Assembly: GCA_021234155.1 (NCBI GenBank)
Contig: JAJEKV010000026.1
Location: forward strand, 4,777,183 to 4,841,182
Source of the DNA: Isoetes taiwanensis
Lineage: Eukaryota > Streptophyta > Lycopodiopsida > Isoetales > Isoetaceae
Direction: 5' to 3'
Length of the DNA stretch: 64,000 nt
Both the position numbers and the translations under genes were made by a program. Numbering within the stretch: the stretch's first letter is position 1; every line of letters starts with the position of its first letter. The notes beneath the pieces were generated by a model. It made no database searches. It had not been told where the DNA came from and saw only the letters and a list, made by a program, of their open reading frames with translations. Shown one piece after another: positions 37,013 through 49,462 of this stretch.

Positions 37013-37057
37013 AATTCAAAAGTTGTACTATTATTAGATCAACACGATTACCCTTTA

Positions 37058-37084
37058 GTTAATTTCTGCCAATGCCCCACTAAA
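37058..37084 (-). other. Primer-binding site of element B (degenerate)
   Basis: Minus-strand sequence directly after the 5' LTR is TTTAGTGGGGCATTGGCAG. It resembles a decayed TGGCGCCGTTGCC-type site (tRNA-Asp, used by Tat/Athila elements). Position fits exactly; the match itself is imperfect. Confidence 0.4.
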
Positions 37085-38643
37085 TGTTAGTAGAGGTCAG
37101 CCTACCCAGGCAAGGCGGAACAGCGAGCAGTTGACAGTAATCTGAGAATGGCGACAAAATATAATTAGTTAATTACTTAACCACCACAACTAGGCTCCGC
37201 GGCTTGGATTGCTTTATAAGCCTAGCGCTTTTGGCTTCCTTTTACTCCTTGCATTAGTATTATGTGAGTGCAAACTTCGTAATATTTATTATCCTTGATT
37301 TGTCTTAGCATCCACATGGTCTTAGAGTAATGTTCTCCTTGTTATTTTAATTTTTTATCTTTTTCTTTTTATGTAATTGGAGCCCAAACTTAATAGGAAA
37401 TCAAAAGTTTAACTTGTTAATAGGACTTCTGAGAATTGTTGGAAAAAGCGTTAGGTTGGCGATTTAGTTTTCTCCATAAAAATTGATTTAGGGCAAAAAC
37501 ACCTTCAAAGGGGCGTGACCATCGCGATTCCGACTCTTCTGCGGAATCGCTCCGGAGCTCATACGCAAGCATGTAGCTATGGCATGGTGGAGTGAAGGTA
37601 AAGGCAGCGGTACGATGGGGTATCGGAAGGTGGAAGAAAGGAAAGGTAGGATCACAGCAAAGGGAAGAGAAAAGAAGCCCGGATGGCACACATAAATCCA
37701 AGGGTTTGGCGGGATGGCGATCTTGATTGAGGAATTATGGTACTTGGCTTTCTTTGGTTTTGGTATGTAGCTGTAGCTTTGAGTAAATGCGGCGTTGTAC
37801 GAGGTTACTGCGGCCGCGATTTGATGATTCTAGCTTCTGGGATTTTTGCTTTTAGTTCACTCTTATTCTATCTCGGACCTCCACAAGCGGATGATGCCTC
37901 TCTCATATAGCACGGGCAACTCAGTTACGATGCGATTAGGGAAGAATGTGAGCGGCTCTACACTGGCGGGCAAATGAATGAGCGAGGCGGTAAAAATCTT
38001 TGCGACATGCTTTCGGCGGTATATTGCACAATCATTTTGTTTACCACGGAAGGATCCTACGAGGATTTCTCTCAAGGTAATCCTTGTTAGAAGCCCAGTT
38101 TCGAGAGAAAGCTTGAGCGAGAATTTTACTTGGATTTCAACAAACATAGCGAGGAATCATTCACTTTCACACAAATTAACACTCATAATAATCAATAAAA
38201 GAAGGCATCATGCACGAGCAATGATGGACCCGAGTCCACCGGATGCTCAAACAGCGTGAGGAAACACCTGAGAGCAGGCACAAAAGGTAGTTTTTCATTC
38301 CACGATGAATTTCTCTTATACAACTTGAATTCCAATGCGTCCACGGACCTTTAAAAATACAATCTTTGCCCACTCCATTGGAAAACTTTCCTTTAGCTCC
38401 AAGATTTTGACACCTCATCAATCCAAAATATGGTCTCCTCCCGTCAAAAATTTAACATTAGCTACCAAAGCACCACCTAAAATTCAATTCCCAATGATTA
38501 TTTCAATAATATAAGCATCACAATCTTCAAAAGAAATAACCTTAACTATGCACTTTGAAATTGATTTTGAGCCCATCGTCTTCATTGCGACTTCTTTTCA
38601 CATTTCCTCAAAATCAAAATTTATTTGTGTTGACAGCTCCACA
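37085..38643 (-). repeat. 5' LTR of element B
   Basis: Matches 29043-30577 from TGTTAG to CTCCACA. Shared long blocks include the TTCCTTTTACTCCTTGCATT region and the CTTATTCTATC...CCTCCACAAGC region. Mismatches are grouped in short blocks often containing GCGG or CGAG. Confidence 0.9.
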
Positions 38644-38648
38644 AGCTC
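38644..38648. other. Target-site duplication of element B, right copy
   Basis: AGCTC directly after the LTR end CACA; pairs with 29038-29042. Confidence 0.9.
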
Positions 38649-38712
38649 AAATAAAATTTTAGTTGATGTCCCGTCCATTAGGCAAGTTAGAATTGCAAAA
38701 ATTGTTGTTTAG

Positions 38713-38772
38713 AGGGGGTGGGGGGGTGTTAGGCAAGCCTGCTAAAATAAAAAATAAAAATAAAAATAAAGG
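38713..38772 (+). repeat. G-run and (AAAAT)n microsatellite
   Basis: GGGGGTGGGGGGGTG at about 38714-38728, then AATAAAAAATAAAAATAAAA at about 38742-38771. Low-complexity sequence beside the SINE-like unit. Confidence 0.7.
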
Positions 38773-38784
38773 AGCACATTAGTT

Positions 38785-38960
38785 TGATGGGTGCATTGGT
38801 TAGAGCATTCTTGTTAGAATATCGAATTATTTTGGTAGAGGGTTGAGTCTTCGTATCTCAAAATCTAAAACCTTAGGTGAATCTGTATAGAGATGAGTCC
38901 TAGTATTTTATATTCCAAAACCTTATGCGAACCTATATTCCATATTTCAAAATCATAGGC
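38785..38960 (+). mobile_element. tRNA-derived SINE-like unit
   Basis: TGCATTGGTTAGAGC (38792-38806) fits a Pol III box A, and GGTTGAGTCTTC (38841-38852) a slightly decayed box B. The ~49-base spacing is that of a tRNA head. The body with repeated ATCTCAAAATC/ATTCCAAAACC-like words extends to about 38960. Ends and target duplication not found. Confidence 0.45.
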
Positions 38961-39650
38961 ATCCCTAGTCATAAATGACCAATCAAAACAAAGAAGCCCA
39001 AGGGGCTAATATCCCTGATTTAAATTTTGTGGGATGGGCGGATCGACAAAGCTGAGGTAGTCAGTTTTTTCCTCAAAGAACCCTGCAGTGAGGACCCTTT
39101 TGTCAAGCTTAGGAAATGGACATCGCGTACTGACCATGTATTGTACACATGCATGAGAATGTTGATCATAGATGCTATATACAAGTTAAACTCAAACAAT
39201 GTCGCATCCTTTGTGATGGTAGTTACTACACTTTTTTCTAGCAATTGTCTTAACAAATAATCCGTAAAGCATAATGTTTTTACAAAGTAAGACATATGCT
39301 TTAAGGTTCTTTGTGGTATACATATGCAATAAGTGTAGATATTTGTGCGGTCTCCAATAACAGGACAATGGTATGCATGAATTGGAGTGTAGGAATAGAA
39401 TAGAACCTACACCACCTATGCATGAAATGGATATATGTCAACATTTACATGGTCCATACTATTCTTTTTCTAGTATGTGATATAACGTTCACAGTGTTAC
39501 TAGTGTTACTGTAGTTTGAATGCAACTTGGAATGGTTCGCATTATGTAGCTTAAGTGGTTCATCATGTGCTATAACTTTATAATGGTAAACATTCACATG
39601 GAATCTATCTACATAATGGCAACAATAAAAATGCATCTGTAGCGCCATCT
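38961..39650. other. AT-rich intergenic, nothing recognised
   Basis: Overlapping ORFs on both strands at 39020-39295 are mirror shadows of each other with no known motif. No structural repeat evident. Confidence 0.35.
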
Positions 39651-40399
39651 ATAAAGGCGTGGTACGTTTTTAGTAGAGAGTGCCCCAAAGAAGAAAGGAT
39701 CAATTGATCGATTGAATATGAGGAGATTGACCAAATATTATAGCGATAATGCAAGAACTAAAGGCGGAAATCTTGGGCCTTAGATCGAAGTTGAAGGGAT
39801 CGTGAGATCTTGGATGTTGGTGACCGAGAACACTAGTTTGAAAGCACAAAATGAAGAAATCTCATCAACATGCATAAACCATCAGCAGTTTTAGGGCCTG
39901 ATTGAAATAAATTAGCCTCTTTGGTTTGCTGATACCGCAAAAGGAGCAAATGAAAATACACCATCTTTGAAATTTCCTCGGGCGAGGATCAGAAATCGAG
40001 CAAAGAATGAAAATATCCGGGATTACATGAAATTTGAAGGAAGATGTTACGGAAATGGTAAAGAGCCGATTCTTTTGAAACTATGCATCTGAATGATCCA
40101 CTTCATGTGTCTTCTAGAATTAGGAAATTGGGCTACCATGCGAGTCCATCTTAGTAAAATTTCAATCCAAAGGAAGCAAGGGATCGGTACTTCATAGCAG
40201 TGGCTTAAAGGAGAAGATTTGGTTGGATGTGGATTTAACACCAAGCCAATTGGAATTTAGAAGAAAGAAAGAGAATCGAGGTTTGTAGCTTACTTGGATC
40301 AAGGAGGCAAGGCAATAGTTACCAATAGAAAACACAAATAGGAAAGCGGGGGCTTTGAGAGTCGGTCGTGGAATACATATGGACTACTTGGCGAATAGA

Positions 40400-41130
40400 T
40401 GCTACTTTAGGACATGGGAACGGGATGCGATGTGTTTTCTGAGAAACATGGACACATCAATCCGAGTCTCCCTCTGGCGATACACGGACTTTATCTTGCT
40501 TAGCCCAAGTGTGGGAGCGAGAAAATAATAGGGAAGAGCGGGGCGAGGCTTTGGAAGGGATTCGTGCTTGGCGAGTTCAATATATGAGATGCAAGTTTTA
40601 AAAATGATATAAATAATCAATACATTTGGTTGGGCCGAGAGCAGGGCAATAGTTGATTTTGGCTGTTTGTTACTTTGCTCTGGGAAAAGCTTAAGCATCT
40701 GGCCGGACAGAATTTGACAAAACCCATTTGGTAATCTTTGCTCACGATATTCTAGAATACTCCTCTCAAGGTAATCATAGTAGGAGACTTCTAATGGGCC
40801 GCGGTGCAAACAGAAATACAAAGTATTTGTGATCTTAGTATCTATCTAGATGAGATCGATGATCCCACATATGATAGAGCGTCGGATGACAATATATCAA
40901 ATGGAATGGGAGAGAAGCTACTAGATCTGAGCACTACATGTCAATTGAGAATAATGAATGGCATACAAGGAGGGCTTTCGGCATCGGGGAAAGTTCCATT
41001 ACCAAAATTATCACGTTACCCGGTGCAATAGACTATGTCATGGCGAAAGGAAAAGATCTCATATAAATTTCTATATAGACGCGAAAGCGCGAGTCGGACC
41101 ATGCACCTTTACACATAGTGCTCAAAATCC
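40400..41130 (+). pseudogene. LINE endonuclease remnant
   Basis: Frames give EKHGHINPS, a YS-QG stretch before GDF (about 40750-40790, the GDFN position), then RASDDNISNGMGEKLLDL and RIMNGIQGG. This is the D-R-S-D-N-G-LL-LC-L-I-NG pattern of the second half of the apurinic-type endonuclease of LINEs. SRLCHGERKR/SVIDYVMAK-like text follows near 41020-41060. The nuclease nicks target DNA to prime reverse transcription. Confidence 0.65.
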
Positions 41131-41208
41131 AAGTAGATTAGGAAAATCTACTCCGTTTAAATCCCTGAAAGTGAACTATGAACATCACGAAGAATATATG
41201 AAAACACA

Positions 41209-41406
41209 TTGAAAAGCTTCGGCGGTACCCACATGGTCAGGAAAACTGGAAGAAGATGCAATGCAGTTCAAAGAATCACATTTCTTTGCAGCCAAAGATA
41301 CGCTTTGGGCTCTCACAAGAGACATATGCGAGGAGGCCACCGCAACTCATGGTGGGATGAAGAATGCCAGAAGCTAGAAAGAAACGACAAAGCTGTATCT
41401 CAGTAA
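41209..41406 (+). pseudogene. LINE linker with WWDEEC
   Basis: 65-residue frame with NSWWDEECQKLERNDKAV; WWDEEC lies at 41350-41367. A tryptophan-aspartate motif of this kind (xxWWxxExxxxxxxK) is common between endonuclease and RT in plant LINEs. Confidence 0.65.
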
Positions 41407-41618
41407 AATGGTACAAACAAAAAATCGGCGAGGGGATGGCGTGCTTTTATGCGCAAAGGCAAATCTGAGTTATGCGAGCAATTCACAGCACCAAAAGCGG
41501 TTTTGGGACATGCCAAATGTAAGAGTGCGAAACGGGCTATCTTAGATATTGATGCTTTTGTCTAATTTGGTAAAAGCCATATCACGAAAAAGGATGGGCA
41601 GTTGCATGTGCCATTAAT

Positions 41619-42600
41619 ATGGCTCCACAAATAGAACTTTTTGAAATGTCCGAGGAAGTCCAAGATTGCTTATCAAAGATCCCTAATAATAAAGCACACA
41701 TGATATTATGGATGGCCTCTGCGTGGAACTTTTTAAATGGGGTGGAGAGAAAACAATATCCATTTTTGTGGTTACTAAAGCAGAGTCTCCTTACATGGGT
41801 TGCCCGGCCAGTTGGAAAGCAAATGCGTGTTCATCCACATACAAAAAGATAGCGAGCAATTATAGAACCATTCTAATAGCGGTGTGTTTGCAAAATTTTA
41901 GGAGTCTCTTGGAAAACAAAGGCGGAGTTCATGCGTGACAGTACAGTAGCTCTCCATGCCAAGGCGGTTTTGAGAGTCATAACACGCGATCATGTGCTCA
42001 CCCTTAGAACTCTTATCGAGAATGCAAAGCCGAGAATGTAGCATTGTACATAGCATACATTGATTTTACCAAAGCGTTTGTCTGATTCCACGAAAGAGCT
42101 TCCGGTGATGATACAACTAGGGTTCCCTAAAAATAGGAAGCGGCGATATCCACCGGATTATATCTTTGATATTAATCAAAGTCTCATGGGAATGTGACGC
42201 GCCAAATCCGAACAATGTTAATGCCTAGGGCACTTGCTTGTCCCCGGAACTCTGTTTGGGCTCTTCATGAATGAATTGGATGCGTGAAACAGAGCCGGAT
42301 CATTGTGGGGCAAGCAGGAACATATGTTGTCCGACACGTTATATGCGGAGCCGATGTGGTATTGCTAGCAAACAAACAAAATATTACGGGGATCATATAT
42401 GCGGCTTGGAGGCTATTTGTGGAAACCGAAGATGGCGTGAATTTAGCTAAATCAAAGATCATGATCTTTGGTACCCAGGAGCGAGGCCAGGAGTTCACAT
42501 ACGAGGCGGATCATGGAAGCTGTTGAAAGCATAAATATCTTGGATTAGATATCACTTCTAATTATAATTTAGAAATTGTGTAGTAAGAAGAGCATCGGAG
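41619..42600 (+). pseudogene. LINE reverse transcriptase remnant
   Basis: The order is LSKIPNNKAHM...MDGLCVELFKWGG (41670-41740), SNYRTILIAVCLQNF (41850-41890), DHVLTLRTLIENA (41988-42028), YIAYIDFTKAF (42050-42085), then MNELDA, and GADVVLLANKQ (42338-42370), followed by FVETEDGVNLAKSKIMIFG. The catalytic YADD box is damaged: GA-D with an indel just before DVVLLA. Frames shift between blocks, so the enzyme is dead as written. Confidence 0.75.
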
Positions 42601-43900
42601 GAAAAGTTGCGTTAGCCTCTGATTATCTTTGGCAAAATGCAACCATGCTTCACTCCACACAATGGGGTTTGAAGAAAATCTTATTCAAAACCTTGGTCCC
42701 AACATTAGCGTGTATGGTGTCCCCATTTAGGGGCACGGAATCGTCAACATGTGGGGCTTGATTGAAGGGGTTCAGGAAAATGTTCTTAAAGAAGAATTGG
42801 GGATCGGATCCAAATTCCTTATGCTATCATCTTGAAGTGGGCATGTTCCCACTTGAATTAGAGGTCTATACCAAGCAATCAATTTCTTTATGAGTCAGTG
42901 ACCTGGTCGATTATCTCATAAAGCATTGGTAGAAATTCACCTGGGATGGAAGACAAATGTCGATTGCATGGAAGCGACAAGGTGGGGTGTGGATAGGTCG
43001 AATTAGCCCTAGAAGACAAAAGCGAGAGGCAAGAGATCGCTAGAAAGGTTAGCTATTACATCATATATGGGCTGATCCGAGGAAGCGCATGAATGTATCA
43101 AAACAATATTAACGCATGGATCCATATGAGTGTCAAAAGTACCCTCTGACGGACATACCAAAAACCAAAGCGGGGTGTTGGCCCGAGATCTGAGCAGGAT
43201 CACATAAATCTTCTTTATTAAAGGGAATGTGTTGGTATGTGTCTTGGGAGCATGTCTTGAGCATCACCGGCGTTCCTTATCCTAGCGAGACGCAAGCGCA
43301 AATTTGAATTAACAATGCTAAGCCTACATTAAGTGACCAATTTAAACTCGAGGTTTTCAGCCAGGTGCTTGAGTTGGCCGTTCGAGTTGTAGCTTTGGCT
43401 TTAGAAAGAAGAGATTTTATAGGGAATACGATTTTAATTGTTTATGCAAAGAGGAATGTGTGGATTTTTAAAGCGAGAGGAGCCGCTAATCGAGCGATAT
43501 TCTTGGAGTGAGAAACCTTGGCGGCGGATATGGGCATGACCTCTTCATTGTGCATGAATTGAAGCTTTTGCATTGCGAGGAATTAGAAAGCAGGTACGAG
43601 AAATCTTTTCAAGAAATTCTTTCTTTGCATTTTGGGAAACTAGGCTGTGGTAGAAAAGGACACATGATGGAAGCCCGACATTTTAATCTGATTTTCTAGA
43701 AATTCATCTAGCGATTAGGTTTGGCGGACGAGGAGCCAAATCATTAGGGAGCTTGAGTTTTATATTTCCTTCTCTGGACTTCGGTAAACCTAAAGTGTAA
43801 TTGTATGGCCAGTCGGTGGAGCTTGGGCAATTAGTTCTACACGCAGATCTTTGTATTAGATCCCTTCTAGCATTCTCTGCGGTAATGATTCATTGTTAAT

Positions 43901-46900
43901 GCCCTTTTCTACTTTTTAGATAGTGGAAGTAGTGATAAAAATTCGTAGCGCGATAAATGGGTACCATAACCTACCTCGATGAACATCACAATAGTCTTAA
44001 GGGGTGCTCAAGTGTTGCTTTCGAAATTTGTTCATTTTGTCCAAGAAATCCTAAGAAACACAAACAAATTTCACCACAAAAGCAGTACATCTTGTGTGGG
44101 CATATTTTTGTTTTGTTCTTACCCTCGGACTTCTTCCGGATGCATTTAACTTTCTAATAATCTTGGCGGGTTCAAAGCAAAAAGGGAAGATCAAAGAGGT
44201 TACCTCAAAAGTTTGGAAAAAGCGATGGCCCTTTACAAGATGTAAAGGTTTGTTGAGCTAAGGTATTCTTACGCGTGGATTAGCTAATGTTCTCTTAAGT
44301 GGAAGCCCTTTATGAGGGAGAAGACAACTTCCGGAAGAGGTGCCTTTTCTTTGTTGTTTGCCCTTTACTGTATTGCCAAGAATATGGAGTGCGATCCGGT
44401 TTTTCGCCCTAGCAATCTTTAGTCAGTTCGGTGAACCACATCTGATATTGTTTGTGTGATTACATTCCGCGGATCTTAAGTTGGGAGATTAATATAACAA
44501 AAGCGAACCAAATGTAGGTGTTGGAGCATCAATTAATCTTTTACCGAAGTTGCAGATCAACCCAATTGATCAGGAGTCTCCCATCTATGTGCTTCATTTC
44601 TTCTATTGAAGAGGCACTCACGATTTCAGTTGAACTTTGAGCTTGATGATTCGCGTGTAAATTTTGGGACTTAAAGAAGTGCCACTTTGCTCTAAAGCAT
44701 TGGAAACTTTTTTAATAAGCGTCACGCAAATTTGATTCTGAGAATTACATGATTACGCTGCAAAAATCCAATAGTTCAATTGTGGCGAGAATTTGGGCTG
44801 AGGCAATTCGACATGTTAGCAGGACACAAGGTACGAACTAGTAAATTTGGACATTATTGACACGGACATTAGAGTACACAGTATTCTGGATTCCGGAAGC
44901 CTTATGTTGTAGGCTTCTTATTATTAAATGAGTCACGAGAAAGAGCATCATACTTTGCTACGATGTTGTAGAGGGATTATTTTATTTTGAAGATGAAGCA
45001 TCGGATCTGAAGATGGCGGGGCGGGTATCTTATCTAACATGTTACGTCATTATGGTATTGTGTGTTTTGCAAAGAAATGCTAAAGTAAAGATCTGGATTG
45101 CACTTGGTGTTTAGAATGTAATTTGAATGATTTTATTTCCTATTTGTCACATCGCCTTTGGTCTTCTTTCCTCTTTCCTTTGTAACATGTAGGTGTGTTT
45201 TTCTTGAAGTCTTGCGGATCATTAAAAGGGATAGAACTATGAATTAGAAGGGATAGAACTATCAAAAGCGGATTGTGGTAAAAGGATCTACACATCGTTA
45301 TAGCGTATATTTTTCTGGTCTAACAAAGGTTTGATAAGTTTTAGGCAGGGAAAAGGACAAAATGATCCAATTTGGTTTTGATTCATGGCAGAAATTGCCA
45401 CGGCCGGTAGATCCTCCTTCTTTATTAGGTAGATCCTTTATTCTTTTGTAATTTATTGTCATGCATATGGTTTTCTATTTTAAAACCAATTCTAGAGAAT
45501 CAAGATGTGCCCCAAAGGCCACGCCCACTTATACTAACATTAGCATATTCACTATTCTGCGAGGGTTGGGATTCAACACCTCACAAATACATCGTTGAAT
45601 TAATATTTTTTGAATCTACATGTACATAGGATCCTAGGTTGTAAATTGTGGCATGATTTACATTAAGTTCTTCTAATTTCTTTTTCAGTAGGCATTTGCT
45701 TTCCGCAGTGTTGCTTCAAAGATTGACATAGCCAACACATTTTCTCCATTAGGTATCACGCTTAACTTAACAACTTGAATTTTACGATTTCATAATTCTT
45801 TCATAAATTGCATTCTCTGGCCTCCATATTGCACAAGCTTTTAAATTAAGTTCTAGAAATTGATCCTCCCGGCAAAGCTGCACATAGCGAGATTTTCTTT
45901 TGTGCGTCCCGATTGGACTCTTCTATTGTGAGTTCTACGGTTAGATTGTGTTCTTAAAGAGCTGGCCATTTATATGGAATTTTTCGGCATCTCTAGCTTG
46001 AGGAAAGTGGACATCAAATTAACAATGGCATCTTGCCCAATCCTGAATGGATGCCTTTGCTATGAAGGCGCTTGTTGAATTTGCTTGGACTTCATGGTGG
46101 CTCTCAAGTTTATAAGTAATAAATTGAGCAGGTTGAAATTATGATTATTCTTCACAATTGGTAGCAACTATCTTTGGTTTTGACATGTAAATGAGTATTT
46201 ACAGATTTTGAATTTCTTTATTTTTGTTCAACTATATATTTTGGCTATTCATCTACTCCTTTAATTGGTTCCTTCTCTACTTGCATCAAATCATTATGCA
46301 AGCATTGCGGTGTTTTTATTGCGGGAAGGTTCTCTCACGGCAAAGGAAACATTGTTAGTTCTCTAAAAGTTTAGTTCATGCTATTTGTTTTCTTTGAGGA
46401 TTACCTAAGTTCATGGTATAAATCTTATGTTGTCTGAATTTTCTCCACTCCAACTTAGAATTGAAAATACCACGTTGTTGATATGGCATTTTTGTTTTAG
46501 TGGCGAGAGGAATTCCATTGTGACTTGAATTAAAAAACTCCTATTGTCAAAGTAATCATGGAAGCGAAAACCTCTTAGCTCTGTTCTCAAGTACTCTTAT
46601 TTGTGATTGTAAGCCAAAACAAAGAGTGAAATATTTTGACTTGGAAGATAGCAAGAATCATCTATTTTTGTTAGAAGAAGTGTTTGTTCATGATAAGCAT
46701 AAAGATGTTACCTAAAGGGATTGCCCTCATAATAATTGCAATGAAGTTATGAAATACCAACCACAATTTAATCAGCTGAGATAATCACAATCTATTTATC
46801 TATCTATTGTCGTCGGCATGTGAAGATCTTCTAAATAAGTGCGGAGTTTAGAAATAAAATATGTATTAGATGTTTTTGCAAATATTATGGCTTTTGGTTT

Positions 46901-48700
46901 AGGTGGATCACTTGCCTTAAGCATCCATCCTTAGGGCTAATGGTGTCTTTGTTTGCTTGATTCTCACTAAGGGAAAAATGATTAAAAAGGCTATGAGTGT
47001 TTGGTCACTTGGGAACAAAATGCATGAATTCTTAGGCTATTGATAGACTAAGAATCCTTAACATGTGGTCAAATATTTGCTGCAATTACCGGTAATGATG
47101 ATGCAGAAATTAAAGTCACGAGTATCCCATTTCACATGCACTACAATTTATACATGCCCCATCCATTTCATCCCATCTCCATACGGCTCCAGCCCTTTCT
47201 ATTCATCTATGTCACATTTCATATCCATGGCTAATGCTTCGGCATGAACATGAACCAATTCCCCTTCATCCTTTTACAATGCACCACCTTTCACCTACCC
47301 CATCCCTATTCCAACCTCACCATTACGTTATCACCATTATTCCGTACATCTAAACTAATGCCATCATTGGGCTTTATCTTCTCCTTACCATGTTTTGAAG
47401 CTCATTTTTTTAATAGCCTTGAAGTGGCGGGGTTAATATCCATCTAGAATAAATTTGACTAGCATCCGTTAATGTTAAACTGCGTCCACCCAGAATAGTT
47501 TGCTCCAAGCGGTTATGCATGCATGCAGCATTCTTATCGCCTTGGGTTCCTGAATTATCACTAGACTAGACTACTGTAAGTCACAAAAACATAAGCACAT
47601 AACGTCAGTATTCAACTACCTCAATCTCGATTGTCTTGATTAACAATTGCAATTTTCGATAAAACCCTAAACTATAAAAATATCAATGGTTCATTACATT
47701 TTACCCACAATGCATGCTATTATTTTACATTGTCAGGCTAAATGCTAACAACCCCGAACCCTTTACACACGGCACTCAATACCTCTTGAGACATGATTAT
47801 GATTTACCAACTTCTTATTCCGTACATAAAATCCATTATGTACCAATTTCACACATCAAGATTAATGCGGCGTCAGCCCGGCTTTCACGTTCTAGTTAGA
47901 GATTGAAATTTTGGAAGATAGTCGAAAGCGCCAGTTGAATCCGGTTATGTAAGATATACAACGGGGGCAATTGAAGATGAAACGCGTGTTTTAAATTGCA
48001 ATGTCAAATCACCTTCTAAAGTAGGTCTAATTTTTGGGATATATGTAGCGGATCTATACTCATTGTTTGCTTTACAGTAGTTGACATTAGGACCATACAT
48101 AAAAGCGATTGGATGCTCAGCTCTATTACAAAAGTTATGAAGCAAGAAAGTTCATGTGCTCCATGGTCTCCTCAAGGCCCAAGTGATAAATAAATAAATA
48201 AAAATAAATGGGGAGTTGTTCCATGTTGGAATTTGGTTCAATCATCTAAGAAAAATATTGATTTTGCATCAACCCTATAGATAAAATTTGGTTATAAATG
48301 AAAACTGTCGCGGCCGGTATATGCGTTTCCTCTTCCCCGACTTCGTCTGCTTTACAGCTAGGGTACTCCATATTTAGTCTAGTTTCCTTAAAAGTAACAT
48401 TTCAATAACAAAGAGAACCATAAAATATGTACGGCAAAAAATGCAACTCACAATTCATCGCGCCTGAAAAGTAGGTGATTATTTTGCCCTTTGGAAAGGA
48501 TTATAGAAACGTTTTGGAATTGGAAGGCAACGTAAAAAATAAATGCCTTGCTTGAACAACGAAGAAACCAAGTTAACACCCAATATGAGGAGAATTTCAA
48601 AGGGGCCATTAAGCCTAAGCATGTGATTGATGTGAATGCATAATGGCATGGGAATGCCCATCTTTGCTTCTAGTACAAAGTACATGCATACCAAAGGAAG
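43901..48700. other. AT-rich region without recognised genes
   Basis: No ORF over about 70 residues and no known motif on either strand. Small features: GAAGGGATAGAACTAT-like words duplicated around 45226-45262, a pyrimidine-rich stretch with many CATTTC/CCATC words at 47120-47400, and AATAAATAAATAAATAAAAA near 48186-48206. Scattered CG-rich words resemble those in the retroelement zones. Confidence 0.35.
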
Positions 48701-48859
48701 AGTTTAATGGCTGTCATGAGCGTGGCCATTTATGGGGGAATTTGATGGGCGCCAAGTCGTGTTCCCCATCAACCCTAACGGTGTGATGTCAATTGCAATT
48801 TCATTCTTGCTCAAAGCTCATGGCTCAGACCAGAGTATAGAAGTTCGAACAATTACCAA

Positions 48860-49110
48860 CAAAGTTAAAAGATTCAAAGCCAAGTGAAACATGGTTGCAA
48901 GTTTCTATCTCGCGCTTTTCCAACTGCATTGCAAAGATGAGCTGCAAAGCGCCATTCGAGGTTCAACTAGTGGTTCAACTAGTGCGGCATCAAAATCCTC
49001 CTGCAATTTTACAGCCTGATGGCCTTGTACCTCAATGCTACTAAAGCTGCCCTTGGCCTGAAGCTGGGCAAGTTAGAGCTCCACTCCAACTTTGTCTTCA
49101 TTAGAGCGAA
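48860..49110 (-). other. Exon-like ORF, minus strand, unidentified
   Basis: One minus-strand frame is open through LAQLQAKGSFSSIEVQGHQA, VKLQEDFDAALVEPLVEPRM and ALCSSSLQCSWKSA. A short direct duplication (GGTTCAACTAGTGGTTCAAC, 48959-48978) creates the VEPLVEP repeat. It could be the next exon of the gene-like series at 49.4-52.0 kb. No family recognised. Confidence 0.3.
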
Positions 49111-49462
49111 CATAGATTTTTTATATGTTGCATTGATGGATTCCTGATTTGGAAGCTCAATGTAGATGTTTTAAGCATTCTCACTTTTTATGTATCAAGT
49201 GTGAACTTTTATTCACAATCGTTGATCTTTTTCGAGTTGATCTTATAAAACACAAAGCAGCGAGACATCAAGGGGAAAGCAACCTCAGAGATCAACCCAG
49301 CACAGACTTTTTATTTTATATATATACAAAGGAAACTCCACCTGTACATATACATATACAACACACAAAAGAAACCTTAGACACAATGCACACAGTAAAA
49401 CGACCGCGAGCTATGACAGGAACATCAGCGCAGAAGTCAAGCTTAGAATAAATAAAAGAAGT

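Larger units (their letters stand above)
29043..38643 (-). mobile_element. Complete Ty3/gypsy LTR retrotransposon B
   Basis: The element is 9.6 kb long and reads right to left. Both LTRs start TGTTRG and end CACA on the plus strand, so element orientation runs TGTGGAGC...CYAACA. The five bases AGCTC flank it exactly on both sides. Internal order from 37084 downwards is primer site, gag (with zinc-knuckle remnant), protease, RT (FLDD), RNase H, integrase, about 0.9 kb of non-coding sequence, and a purine-rich GCGGGGATAA just before the 3' LTR. RT before integrase defines Ty3/gypsy. Frame breaks occur throughout, so it is non-autonomous as written. Confidence 0.92.
39650..43900 (+). mobile_element. 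LINE (non-LTR retrotransposon), broken
   Basis: The plus-strand order is a possible ORF1 remnant (39.7-40.3 kb, coiled-coil-like Lys/Glu text), an endonuclease domain (about 40.4-41.1 kb), a linker with WWDEEC, reverse transcriptase (about 41.6-42.6 kb), and a C-terminal part to about 43.8 kb. There are no LTRs. The motif set (endonuclease before RT, NKA-G-DG, NYR, QAGFR, YIDFTKAFD, ADDVVLLA) is that of plant LINEs. Many stops and frame breaks. I cannot place the exact ends, a poly-A tail or target duplications. Confidence 0.8.

Noticed and set aside
39020-39295. Overlapping ORFs on both strands
   Set aside because: They are mirror-frame shadows of the same bases, with no motif on either strand.
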